A DNA stretch of 11,777 nucleotides from Clostridiales bacterium. GTDB taxonomy: Bacteria > Bacillota > Clostridia > Oscillospirales > Oscillospiraceae. Position 1 is the first letter of the stretch. Each line of letters begins with the position of its first letter. Both the position numbers and the translations under genes were made by a program. The stretch is taken from positions 1 through 11,777 of the forward strand of contig DQDL01000015.1 of NCBI GenBank assembly GCA_003533405.1. The letters are read 5' to 3'. The notes beneath the pieces were generated by a model that saw only the letters and a list, made by a program, of their open reading frames with translations, did no database searches and was not told the origin of the DNA. This document shows, one piece after another, positions 1-7,074 of the stretch.

Positions 1-1714
1 CGACATAGCCCGGGGGCGAGCCGATGATCCTCGAAACGGAGAACTTCTCCATAAACTCGGACATATCGAGCCTTATAAGCGACTCGGGACTGTCAAAAAG
101 GTCGGCCGCAAGGCGCTTTACAAGCTCGGTCTTACCGACACCGGTGCCGCCGACAAATATAAAGCTCGTCGGCTTGCGCTTTGCCTTGAGCCCAATGCGG
201 CTGCGCTTGATTGCGGCGCAAACGGCATCGACCGCTTCGTCCTGACCGACGATGTGCGCACGCAGTCTGTCGCCAAGCTCGGCAAGGCGTTCAAACTCAT
301 CCTCACGGATCGAGGATGCCGGTATCTTCGTCCAAAGCTCGATTATGCGGGCAAGGTTATCCATCGTAAGCTCGGGCTTGCCCTCAAGCTCTAGCGAGGT
401 TATCTCCTGCTCACGCTGCATCTCCTTGCTGCGGAGCTCCGCTATGCGCTCATAGCGCTTGTCGAGCACCTCGTCGGTGAGCTCGCCGCCGTCGGGAGCG
501 TCGGCGCTCATGAGAGCTTCACGCTCAAAGCGCAGATCGTCAAGATCCTTTCTCGCCTCGGCAAGGCGGATTATATTCTTATCCTTGAGGTTAACATCCG
601 AGCTTGCCTCGTCAATGAGGTCTATAGCCTTATCCGGCAGGAAACGGTCGGTTATATAGCGCTCGGAAAGTTTCACGGCCTCGGCGCACATCTCGTCGGA
701 AATGGTGATGCCGTGGTAGTCCTCGTAATAGTGCTTGATGCCCTTTAATATCTCGATGCTGTCGGATATAGACGGCTCGTTTATAGTCACGGGCTGGAAG
801 CGGCGCTCAAGCGCCGTGTCCTTTTCGATGTGCTTGCGGTACTCGGCAAAGGTAGTCGCACCGATGACCTGTATCTCGCCTCTTGACAGGGCGGGTTTGA
901 GGATATTTGCCGCATTCATGCTGCCCTCGGCATCGCCTGCGCCGACGATGTTGTGCACCTCGTCGATGACGAGGATGACATTGCCCTGCTTGCGAATCTC
1001 CTCAATGAGCCCCTTCATGCGGCTTTCAAACTGACCTCTGAACTGTGTGCCCGCAACCAGTGCGGTAAGGTCAAGCAGGTATACCTCCTTGTTGCGCAGC
1101 TTATAAGGCACCTTGTCCATGGCTATGCGCTGGGCAAGGCCCTCGGCAACGGCGGTCTTGCCGACGCCGGGCTCGCCGATAAGGCAGGGATTATTCTTCT
1201 GGCGGCGGTTGAGTATCTGAATTACCCGCTCAAGCTCCTCCTCACGGCCGATCATATTATCGAGCTTGCCCGCCCTTGCACGGTCGGTGAGGTTGATGCA
1301 GTAGTTATCCAAAAACTTTTTCTTCGCCGGTCGGCCGCCCTCGGGCTTATCCTTGGGTGCTTCCGCGCCGCCCTCGGCTGTATTGTTGGCGTTTTGGCCG
1401 TTCTGACCGCCGAAAAGGCGGTTTAAAAACGGGAAGGTCGCAGTCTTGCCGTCATCATCCGAGTCATCGGAAGTGCCGTCAATGTCCATGAGGCTCTCAA
1501 CGCCGTTGAGGGCGTTCATCATGTCGCCGCTCAGGCTGTCAAGATCCTCGTCGGAAATGCCCATCTTCTCCATCATCTCGTCAACAGGCTTTATATGAAG
1601 TTCACGGGCGCACTTGAGGCAGAGCCCTTCGTTTTTCGTCTCGTTGCCCTCCATTTTCGTGATAAACACGACGGCCACATTTTTACCGCAGCGTGAACAC
1701 ATTTTAACTTGCAT
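1..1714 (-). CDS. clpE: ClpE-type Clp ATPase with N-terminal zinc finger (3' part outside the window)
   Basis: AAA+ unfoldase subunit of the Clp protease: it would unfold substrate proteins with ATP and feed them to ClpP in the cytoplasm. The first 571 codons are visible. Residues 1-40 hold a C4 zinc finger (C6-x2-C9 and C32-x2-C35) like those of ClpE and McsA, in place of the usual double Clp N-domain. An acidic, then Gly/Asn/Gln-rich linker runs to about residue 137. The first AAA+ domain has Walker A GEPGVGKT (180-187), Walker B VILVIDE (246-252) and DKAIDLIDEA (361-370). A short charged middle domain spans about 371-450. The second AAA+ domain has Walker A GGTGVGKT (522-529) and stops at the pore-loop motif GSPPGYV, so Walker B2, sensor 2 and any ClpP-binding loop are not visible. 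The start ATG follows AAAAGGGGG with good spacing. It lies 40 nt downstream of the lipoprotein gene and is probably cotranscribed. ClpC is the alternative, but the zinc finger favours ClpE. Confidence 0.93.
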   Translation of the reverse strand, partial: MQVKMCSRCGKNVAVVFITKMEGNETKNEGLCLKCARELHIKPVDEMMEKMGISDEDLDSLSGDMMNALNGVESLMDIDGTSDDSDDDGKTATFPFLNRLFGGQNGQNANNTAEGGAEAPKDKPEGGRPAKKKFLDNYCINLTDRARAGKLDNMIGREEELERVIQILNRRQKNNPCLIGEPGVGKTAVAEGLAQRIAMDKVPYKLRNKEVYLLDLTALVAGTQFRGQFESRMKGLIEEIRKQGNVILVIDEVHNIVGAGDAEGSMNAANILKPALSRGEIQVIGATTFAEYRKHIEKDTALERRFQPVTINEPSISDSIEILKGIKHYYEDYHGITISDEMCAEAVKLSERYITDRFLPDKAIDLIDEASSDVNLKDKNIIRLAEARKDLDDLRFEREALMSADAPDGGELTDEVLDKRYERIAELRSKEMQREQEITSLELEGKPELTMDNLARIIELWTKIPASSIREDEFERLAELGDRLRAHIVGQDEAVDAVCAAIKRSRIGLKAKRKPTSFIFVGGTGVGKTELVKRLAADLFDSPESLIRLDMSEFMEKFSVSRIIGSPPGYV

Positions 1715-1754
1715 AATTGTACCCCCTTTTAAGGTCGTAAATGCTTATATGATC

Positions 1755-2768
1755 TTACTTAATATCGGCCGTTTTGACCTCCGTGCCGGATATGAGCACG
1801 GCATCGCTTGACCTGAGAAGTGCCGTCTGTGCGCCGGTCTGCTCCGCTTCAAGCTCAAGGCTCAAGCTATCGTCATAGCACAGCAGCTTATTCTGCGTAA
1901 GGCAAAGGAGCTTGCCGTTTGCGAAGTCGAAGCTCTCTATCTCCGCACCGGGCTTGGCTGTGCCGACAAGGTTTGCGGAGCTGTCGATGCTGACGAGCGT
2001 TCCCGCCCCGCCGTAGCTGTGGGCCCGCAGTTCCAAAACGGTATTGTCTCCGCATACTGCGTACATGTCCAAGAAGTTGCCGTCAAAGGAATATTCGCCC
2101 TCGGCTTTGCCGGTATCGGAGCAGAGATATAGCCTATCCGAAGCTATACAGCACACTCTTTCACCCAGCCAGCAGATATCGTCAAAAACCGTCTGATCGG
2201 CTGCAAACGAGCCTTGCTCATCGGTGCTGTCGAGCTTAAAAAGCTTGACGACGCTGCCGTTTTCGCCCGAGACGAGCACCGCAAGCCGCTCCCCGTCCGG
2301 CGATACCGCCGCCTTGACGACCCAGTTATCGGCCGAGAGCCACTTGTACGCCTCGGTCTTATCCGCAGCGTACACGGTGACGGAGCCTTTATAGCCCGCT
2401 TCCTCGGTGCACAGCGCCAAATGGCCGCTTCGGCTGAGGTCGGCGGAGATTATATTGTTTTTTGCATCGAGCGCAGAGCCGTCAAGGTACACAAGCTTCG
2501 TTCCGCCGATATCGTACACGACCGCATTATCTGCGTTTTCGCACACGGCGGGATATTTAAAGTTGCAGGACTTATCGACCACCGCTTCGCCCTTTGCGTC
2601 AAATACTCTGACGCTCGTGGTGGTGGCCGTCATGAGGCTGTCGCCGACGGCGGCGTAGCACTGGTGCGCTCCCGTCCCGATATAAAAGCTTTCGATCGGC
2701 TTTTCGGCCGTGCAGCCGGTCAAGACAAGGCTCAGGGCCAGTACGGCGGCAATAGTCAGTTTCTTCAT
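1755..2768 (-). CDS. Beta-propeller-like lipoprotein (DUF5711-like), function unknown
   Basis: A 337-residue predicted lipoprotein of unknown function. The N-terminus is a classic lipoprotein signal: KK, a hydrophobic stretch (residues 4-17) and lipobox LTGC with C19 as the acylated cysteine, so the mature protein should be anchored outside the membrane. The rest consists of repeated short beta-strand blades with phrases such as SADLSRSGHLAL, AAVSPDGERLAVL and a 'variable name then value' layout typical of WD40/PQQ-like propellers. It resembles what I recall of DUF5711 proteins of Firmicutes; this is from memory and not searched. No catalytic residues are evident. The start ATG lies 2 nt after the truA stop codon, and its Shine-Dalgarno AAAGGA sits inside the last codons of truA, so translation is probably coupled. 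The cytoplasmic neighbours give no direct clue to its job. Confidence 0.85.
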   Translation of the reverse strand: MKKLTIAAVLALSLVLTGCTAEKPIESFYIGTGAHQCYAAVGDSLMTATTTSVRVFDAKGEAVVDKSCNFKYPAVCENADNAVVYDIGGTKLVYLDGSALDAKNNIISADLSRSGHLALCTEEAGYKGSVTVYAADKTEAYKWLSADNWVVKAAVSPDGERLAVLVSGENGSVVKLFKLDSTDEQGSFAADQTVFDDICWLGERVCCIASDRLYLCSDTGKAEGEYSFDGNFLDMYAVCGDNTVLELRAHSYGGAGTLVSIDSSANLVGTAKPGAEIESFDFANGKLLCLTQNKLLCYDDSLSLELEAEQTGAQTALLRSSDAVLISGTEVKTADIK

Positions 2769-2770
2769 CG

Positions 2771-3538
2771 TTAGTCCTTTATCATCATTTGTCCGGCAGG
2801 GCCGTCATACCAAACACGGTTCAGGTACAGTCCCTGCGGCGGCATGGTAGGCCCCGTGAGCCTGCGATCGCCGATCTCAAGCAGGTGCGGGATATCCTCG
2901 GGTAAAAGTTTGCCGTAGGATGCGTAGACCATCGTGCCGACCATGGCACGGCACATGTTGTACAAAAATCCGTCGGCGCAGATGGATACCGTTATGAGGT
3001 CGCCCTTCTTTTCCGCCCTGCACCAATAGACGGTGCGAACGGTGGTCTTAGTCTCCGTGCCGAGCGAGCGCACGGCCGCAAAATCATGCGTGCCCTCAAA
3101 GGCCTTGGCCGCCCGCTTCATGAGCTCGATATCAAGGCTCGACGGGTAAAAGCACGCCCGCTTTTCCAAGAACGGATCTCGGATATTGCTGTTATAGATT
3201 TTATAGATGTACTCCTTTTTTATGCAGGAGGAAATGGCGTTGAACTCGTCCGAAACCTCGACGGCATCGAGCACCGAAATGTCGTCCGGCAGGCGGGAGT
3301 TTGCCGCCAGCGCAAAGCGGTCGATGGGTATGCGGCAGTCGGTGCGGAAGTTTGCGCAGTAGTTTAATGCATGCACACCGGCATCCGTGCGTCCGCAGCC
3401 GGTGACCTTGACCGGATGCCCGCAAATTTTACTCAGCGCCTCCTGCACCGTTTGGCACACGGAGATCTCTGTTTTCTGCACCTGCCAGCCGTGGTATCTG
3501 CTGCCGTCATATCTTATTTTCAGGGCGATATTTCTCAT
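2771..3538 (-). CDS. truA: tRNA pseudouridine(38-40) synthase TruA
   Basis: Converts uridine to pseudouridine at positions 38-40 of the tRNA anticodon arm. The 255-residue length fits the family. The start MRNIALKIRYDGSRYHGWQ is the typical TruA opening, and the catalytic aspartate is D52 in GCGRTDAGVHAL (47-58). The segment DGFLYNMCRAMVGT near residue 190 and PPQGLYLNRVWYD near the C-terminus are also characteristic. The gene begins 3 nt after the ecfT stop codon. No strong Shine-Dalgarno precedes it (only a GAAGAAATTCGG stretch), so translation may depend on coupling to ecfT. truA directly after ecfA1-ecfA2-ecfT is a conserved order in many Firmicutes. Confidence 0.97.
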   Translation of the reverse strand: MRNIALKIRYDGSRYHGWQVQKTEISVCQTVQEALSKICGHPVKVTGCGRTDAGVHALNYCANFRTDCRIPIDRFALAANSRLPDDISVLDAVEVSDEFNAISSCIKKEYIYKIYNSNIRDPFLEKRACFYPSSLDIELMKRAAKAFEGTHDFAAVRSLGTETKTTVRTVYWCRAEKKGDLITVSICADGFLYNMCRAMVGTMVYASYGKLLPEDIPHLLEIGDRRLTGPTMPPQGLYLNRVWYDGPAGQMMIKD

Positions 3539-3541
3539 AGC

Positions 3542-4339
3542 TTACAGTCCGAATTTCTTCAATACGAATATGACCGCCAAAAACGCAGCGCCAAGGAAGA
3601 GTGCCAAAAAGTCGACGCCCTGCATCCTGAGTGTTTTCATTCTCGTTCTGCCCTTGCCGCCGTGGTAGCAGCGGCTTTCCATGGCAACGGCAAGCTCGTC
3701 TGCCCTGCGGAAGGACGAGACAAACAGCGGCACGAGTATCGGCAGCAGTGCCTTTGCCCTTTGCATGAGATTGCCGGTCTCAAAGTCAGCACCCCTTGCC
3801 TTTTGAGCGGACATTATCTTGTCCGTCTCCTCGATGAGCGTCGGGATAAAGCGCAGCGCCATGCTCATCATCATGCTCATCTCGTGCACGGGAACTTTGA
3901 TTTTCTTCAAGGGATTGAGCAGTATCTCAAGGCCGTCGGTGAGTGCGATGGGGCTCGTGGTGTAGGTCAGAAGGAAGGTACCGACTATGAGGAGGATTAT
4001 CCTCACAGACATCATGACCGCCTTGGCGATGCCCTCCCAAGTGATTATCCAGCCCTCGATTATGGGCGTGCCCTTGGTGTAGAAAATGTTCAGCAGCGCC
4101 GTCAGGATGATGATGAATATAACGGGCTTCAGGCCCTTGAATGCCGCAGCGGGGCGAATTTTCGACACCGCCATGCACAGCCCCGTGATAATAACGACGA
4201 ATGCGTAGCTCCACCAGCCGACGGCGTTAAAAAGCCCCACGATGTAAACGATGACTAGAAGCAGCTTTGTTCTTGGGTCCAAGCGATGGGCGACGGTGTC
4301 GCCGGGGAAATACTGGCCTAGGGTTATGTCTTTGAGCAT
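3542..4339 (-). CDS. ecfT: Energy-coupling factor transporter transmembrane protein EcfT
   Basis: Membrane scaffold of the ECF importer; it links the two ATPases to interchangeable substrate-binding S components for vitamins or metals. I choose ATG 4339 (265 residues, MLKDITLGQYF). AGGAGG lies 8 nt upstream of it, whereas GTG at 4342 would leave only 5 nt. The protein has hydrophobic segments near residues 27-58, 72-88, 108-128 and 241-260, and a cytoplasmic coupling region from about 130 to 225. The first Ala-Arg-Gly ATPase-coupling motif is KARGADFETG near residue 181. The second appears as AMESRCYHGG near 219-228, with SRC in place of ARG. An LDPRTKLL motif lies near residue 20, as expected for EcfT. 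The start overlaps the ecfA2 stop by one base (TGATG), which indicates coupled translation. Confidence 0.95.
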   Translation of the reverse strand: MLKDITLGQYFPGDTVAHRLDPRTKLLLVIVYIVGLFNAVGWWSYAFVVIITGLCMAVSKIRPAAAFKGLKPVIFIIILTALLNIFYTKGTPIIEGWIITWEGIAKAVMMSVRIILLIVGTFLLTYTTSPIALTDGLEILLNPLKKIKVPVHEMSMMMSMALRFIPTLIEETDKIMSAQKARGADFETGNLMQRAKALLPILVPLFVSSFRRADELAVAMESRCYHGGKGRTRMKTLRMQGVDFLALFLGAAFLAVIFVLKKFGL

Positions 4340-5196
4340 CACTCACCCCTCCTTTTAAGCGCCACGAGGGCTTTTTCAAGCTGCTCATTGGTGTAGATGG
4401 AGTTTGGAAGCCTTAGGCCGAGCTTTTTAAGCTCCATGGCAAGCTCCGTTGCCGCCGGAACGGCAAGACCGATGCTCCGCAGCTCCTCGGGCTGCGAGAA
4501 CACCTCCTCGGGCGTGCCGTCAAAGCGGATAGCGCCGTGGTTAAACACCACAAGGCGGTCGGCAAGGCGTGCGACATCGTCCATGCTGTGGCTCACGATG
4601 ATGACCGTTGAGCCGGTCTGCGTGCGGTAGTCGCAGATGTTGCGCAGTATCTGCTCGCAGCCTGCGGGGTCTAGTCCCGCCGTCGGCTCGTCGAGAATGA
4701 GAACGCCCGGGCGCATGGCGATAACGCCCGCAATGGCGACCCTGCGCTTCTGGCCGCCGGAAAGCTCGAGCGGCGACTTTTCAAACTGCTCGTCCGGCAC
4801 GCCGACAAAGTGCGCCGCTTCACGCACACGCTCGTCTATCTCCGCCTCGCTCAGTCCCATATTCTTGGGGCCGAAGGCGATATCGGCATACACCGTCTCC
4901 TCAAAAAGCTGATACTCCGGGTACTGGAACACGAGCCCGACCTTATGGCGGACATTCTTTGCCGTAATTTTATCGGCGTTTATGTCCTCGCCGTCGACCG
5001 TGACCGTGCCGGATGTCGGCTTGAGCAGAGCATTCAGGTGCTGGATAAATGTCGACTTGCCCGAGCCCGTGTGACCGATAAGTCCCACGAACTGTCCGTG
5101 CGGTATCTCAATATTTATATCGTCTATTGCGACCTTTTCAAAGGGCGTGCCTGCGCTGTAAACATGACGCAGGGCGCTCACCTTAATATCTGACAT
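4339..5196 (-). CDS. ecfA2: ECF transporter ATP-binding protein EcfA2
   Basis: Second ATPase of the ECF energizing module; it pairs with EcfA1 and docks on EcfT at the cytoplasmic face. The 285 residues contain Walker A GHTGSGKST (41-49), Q-loop Q91 in FQYPEYQLFEETV, signature LSGGQKRR (145-152), Walker B VLILDE with catalytic E170, D-loop GLDP, and switch histidine H203 in VSHSMDD. The YPEYQLFEETVYADI segment is the hallmark that separates EcfA2 from EcfA1. It starts 6 nt after the ecfA1 stop, with AGGA overlapping that stop codon. All catalytic residues are present. Confidence 0.96.
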   Translation of the reverse strand: MSDIKVSALRHVYSAGTPFEKVAIDDINIEIPHGQFVGLIGHTGSGKSTFIQHLNALLKPTSGTVTVDGEDINADKITAKNVRHKVGLVFQYPEYQLFEETVYADIAFGPKNMGLSEAEIDERVREAAHFVGVPDEQFEKSPLELSGGQKRRVAIAGVIAMRPGVLILDEPTAGLDPAGCEQILRNICDYRTQTGSTVIIVSHSMDDVARLADRLVVFNHGAIRFDGTPEEVFSQPEELRSIGLAVPAATELAMELKKLGLRLPNSIYTNEQLEKALVALKRRGE

Positions 5197-5202
5197 GGTT
5201 CG

Positions 5203-6036
5203 TTATCCTATTTCCTTTGCGATTTGTTCTGCGCAGTCGACAATGCCGAGCGCCGTCAGAGGCAAATTGAAGCCTTCCTTATTGAGCCGCCACATGAGCT
5301 CCGTCGTCGCCGGAACGGCAAGTCCCTCGCTGTGCATGAGCTCGACCTGCGAGAACACATCCTGCGGCGTTCCGTCGGCGACAACATCGCCGTTTGACAT
5401 GACGATGAGCCTGTCGGCATCTATGCACTCGGACATATGATGCGTTATCAATACGATAGTTATCCCCTTTTCACGGCAAAGCTTCGTGACGGTGTCGATG
5501 ACCTCACGGCGACCCTTTGGGTCGAGCATGGCGGTCGGCTCGTCGAGAACAATGACCTCCGGCTGCATGGCGATAACACCCGCTATAGCGACACGCTGCT
5601 TCTGTCCGCCGGACAAAAGGTGCGGCGCATGGAGCCTGAATTCGTACATATCAACGGCCTTGAGTGCATTGTCCACCCGCTCCCGAATTTCCGCCGGTTC
5701 AACGCCTAAATTCTCCGGTGCAAAGGCCACATCGTCCTCAACGACATTTGCGACTATCTGATTATCGGGGTTTTGGAACACCATCCCCACTGTGCTGCGA
5801 ATTTTCAGCAAATTATTCTCATCGGCGGTGTCGATACCGTCGATCAGCACCTTGCCCTCGGTAGGCAGCAATATGGCATTCAGGTGCTTTGCAAGCGTCG
5901 ACTTGCCCGAGCCGTTGTGCCCGAGCACGGCGACAAAGCTGCCCCGCTCAATTTCCAAGCTCACACCCTTGAGGCTCTCGGCATCGTCGCCCGGGTAGGT
6001 GTAATGCAGGTTTTCTATTTTTATAACTGAACTCAT
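5203..6036 (-). CDS. ecfA1: ECF transporter ATP-binding protein EcfA1
   Basis: First ATPase of the ECF importer module. The 277 residues contain Walker A GHNGSGKST (39-47), Q-loop Q88 in FQNPDNQIVANVVEDDVAF (the EcfA1 hallmark), signature LSGGQKQR (141-148), Walker B VIVLDE with E166, LDP D-loop, and switch histidine H199 in ITHHM. The C-terminal part (about 225-277) carries the dimerization region with a SEGLAVPATTEL segment that is mirrored in EcfA2. GGGAG lies about 9 nt before the ATG. The gene follows the methyltransferase stop after 3 nt, so the two should be cotranscribed. No S component is encoded in the window, which suggests a shared (group II) energizing module. Confidence 0.96.
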   Translation of the reverse strand: MSSVIKIENLHYTYPGDDAESLKGVSLEIERGSFVAVLGHNGSGKSTLAKHLNAILLPTEGKVLIDGIDTADENNLLKIRSTVGMVFQNPDNQIVANVVEDDVAFAPENLGVEPAEIRERVDNALKAVDMYEFRLHAPHLLSGGQKQRVAIAGVIAMQPEVIVLDEPTAMLDPKGRREVIDTVTKLCREKGITIVLITHHMSECIDADRLIVMSNGDVVADGTPQDVFSQVELMHSEGLAVPATTELMWRLNKEGFNLPLTALGIVDCAEQIAKEIG

Positions 6037-6039
6037 TTA

Positions 6040-6900
6040 TTATTTCTCCCAGCGGCAGGTCGCTCCGCAAGGCAGGACAAGACCGCTGTCGGTCACGGGA
6101 AGTCCCAGCTCACGGCTGTCGGAATGACCGCCGAATTTCTTTGTAAAAATACTCTCGGTGACATAGGAAAGGACCGATGCCGATAACCCCGTTGTATACG
6201 AATTAATGATGACAAACAGCGGATCGTCGGACAAAACGCCTGTGCACAGTGACACGAACGGCCACAGGTTCTGCTCAAGCTTCCATATCTCTCCGCCCGG
6301 GCCCCTGCCGTAGGACGGGGGATCCATGATGATAGCGTCATACCTCCTGCCACGGCGGATCTCACGCTCAACGAATTTTGCGCAGTCATCGACTATCCAG
6401 CGGATAGGCGCATCGGCAAGTCCGGAGGAAACAGCGTTTTCCTTCGCCCAAGACACCATGCCCTTGGCAGCGTCGACATGACAAACGCTTGCACCGGCCT
6501 TGGCGCAGGCAACGCTGGCAGCGCCCGTATAAGCAAACAGGTTCAGAACATTTATGGGTCTGCCAGCCTTGCGGATCTTGTCCATTGCGAAGTCCCAGTT
6601 GCACGCCTGCTCGGGGAAAAGTCCCGTGTGCTTGAAGTTCATGGGCTTGACATTGAATGTCAGCTCGCCGTAATTTATCTTCCAGCTTGCGGGCAGACCG
6701 CCCTTGTCCCACGAGCCGCCGCCGGTCTCAGAGCGACGATAGCGTGCGTCACGGCAATTCCAGCGCTCGTCTGTACGGGGCGTGTCCCATATCGCCTGCG
6801 GGTCGGGGCGCACGAGGTAATAGCTGCCCCACCGCTCCAGCTTTTCACCCTTTGAGCAGTCAAGGAGCTCAAAATCCTGCCATTTATCCGAAAGCCACAT
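6040..6900 (-). CDS. Class I SAM-dependent methyltransferase (RlmI-like catalytic domain, no PUA domain)
   Basis: A 286-residue Rossmann-fold methyltransferase resembling the catalytic half of RlmI-type 23S rRNA (cytosine-C5) methyltransferases (COG1092-like). The SAM-binding motif I is VLNLFAYTGAAS (118-129), an acidic ribose-binding D143 lies in HVDAAKGM, a DD pair at 171-172 fits motif III, and the catalytic motif IV is DPPSYGRG (193-200). The first 85 residues are a strand-rich region with LVRPDPQAIWDTP; there is no N-terminal PUA RNA-binding domain, so the substrate is uncertain (rRNA is plausible). It is the first gene of the minus-strand operon and has its own upstream promoter candidate. 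The ATG follows an AGGAATGG-like site at a somewhat long distance. Family assignment is firm, target is not. Confidence 0.87.
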   Translation of the reverse strand: MWLSDKWQDFELLDCSKGEKLERWGSYYLVRPDPQAIWDTPRTDERWNCRDARYRRSETGGGSWDKGGLPASWKINYGELTFNVKPMNFKHTGLFPEQACNWDFAMDKIRKAGRPINVLNLFAYTGAASVACAKAGASVCHVDAAKGMVSWAKENAVSSGLADAPIRWIVDDCAKFVEREIRRGRRYDAIIMDPPSYGRGPGGEIWKLEQNLWPFVSLCTGVLSDDPLFVIINSYTTGLSASVLSYVTESIFTKKFGGHSDSRELGLPVTDSGLVLPCGATCRWEK

Positions 6901-6939
6901 ATTCTTAAACCATTCCTAGCGATTATAATTAGACATTGT

Positions 6940-6968
6940 ATTTTATCATTATATATTTATTTTTGCAA
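6940..6968 (-). promoter_or_regulatory. Candidate promoter of the methyltransferase-ecf-truA operon
   Basis: On the minus strand, TTGCAA (6968-6963) is separated by 17 nt from TAAAAT (6945-6940). The -35 matches 4 of 6 and the -10 matches 5 of 6 bases of the sigma-A consensus. It would start transcription near 6933 and give a leader of about 30 nt. Two further TATAAT words (6953-6948 and 6927-6922) lie in the same AT-rich stretch but lack a well-placed -35. Confidence 0.5.
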
Positions 6969-6995
6969 CGAGAATTTCGGCGAAAAACAAATATG

Positions 6996-7024
6996 TTGAC
7001 AAACCGCCGTTTGCTGTGTATGAT
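6996..7024 (+). promoter_or_regulatory. Strong sigma-A-type promoter of the gntR-ABC operon
   Basis: TTGACA (6996-7001, full consensus) is followed after exactly 17 nt by TATGAT (7019-7024, 5 of 6). Transcription would start near 7031, about 45 nt before the gntR ATG. It is the best promoter match in the window and points away from the minus-strand operon. Confidence 0.82.
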
Positions 7025-7059
7025 AACTGTATGAGAACAAGCCACACAGTTAATAACAC
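7016..7059 (+). promoter_or_regulatory. Imperfect inverted repeat over -10/+1: candidate GntR operator
   Basis: AACTGT (7025-7030) and ACAGTT (7046-7051) are perfect inverted half-sites with a 15-nt spacer, centred near 7038. The symmetry extends outward with mismatches: the left arm begins GTGTATGATAACTGT and the right arm is ACACAGTTAATAACAC, whose reverse complement starts GTGT and ends AACTGTGT. The repeat covers the -10 box and the start site, the usual position for an autorepressor of the YtrA type. The role is inferred from position only. Confidence 0.5.
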
Positions 7060-7061
7060 TT

Positions 7062-7066
7062 GGAGG
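7062..7066 (+). promoter_or_regulatory. Ribosome binding site that sets the gntR start
   Basis: GGAGG lies 8 nt before ATG 7075. The in-frame ATG at 7069 would be only 2 nt from it, and a TTG at 7060 would lie upstream of or within it, so 7075 is the supported start. Confidence 0.85.
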
Positions 7067-7074
7067 TAATGAAC

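Noticed and set aside
953..1426. Plus-strand open frame of 157 codons opposite the Clp ATPase.
   Set aside because: Antisense to the conserved first AAA+ domain; it has no ribosome binding site or motif of its own.
2214..2774. Plus-strand open frame of 186 codons opposite the lipoprotein gene.
   Set aside because: Antisense shadow: Arg/His/Asp-rich composition, no start signal, and the minus-strand frame has a clear lipobox and ribosome binding site.
3660..3680. Second EcfT coupling motif reading SRC instead of ARG, considered as a defect.
   Set aside because: The surrounding motif is intact and, as far as I recall, a Cys at this place occurs in other Firmicutes EcfT proteins, so it is probably normal variation.
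3371..4258. Long open frame (295 codons) on the plus strand opposite ecfT and truA.
   Set aside because: It lies antisense to two firmly identified genes, its product is rich in His, Arg, Asp and Gln as expected for a shadow frame, and it has no ribosome binding site or recognizable domain.
4219..4360. GTG start for ecfT at 4342.
   Set aside because: In frame and possible, but the AGGAGG at 4348-4353 is only 5 nt from GTG and an optimal 8 nt from ATG 4339.
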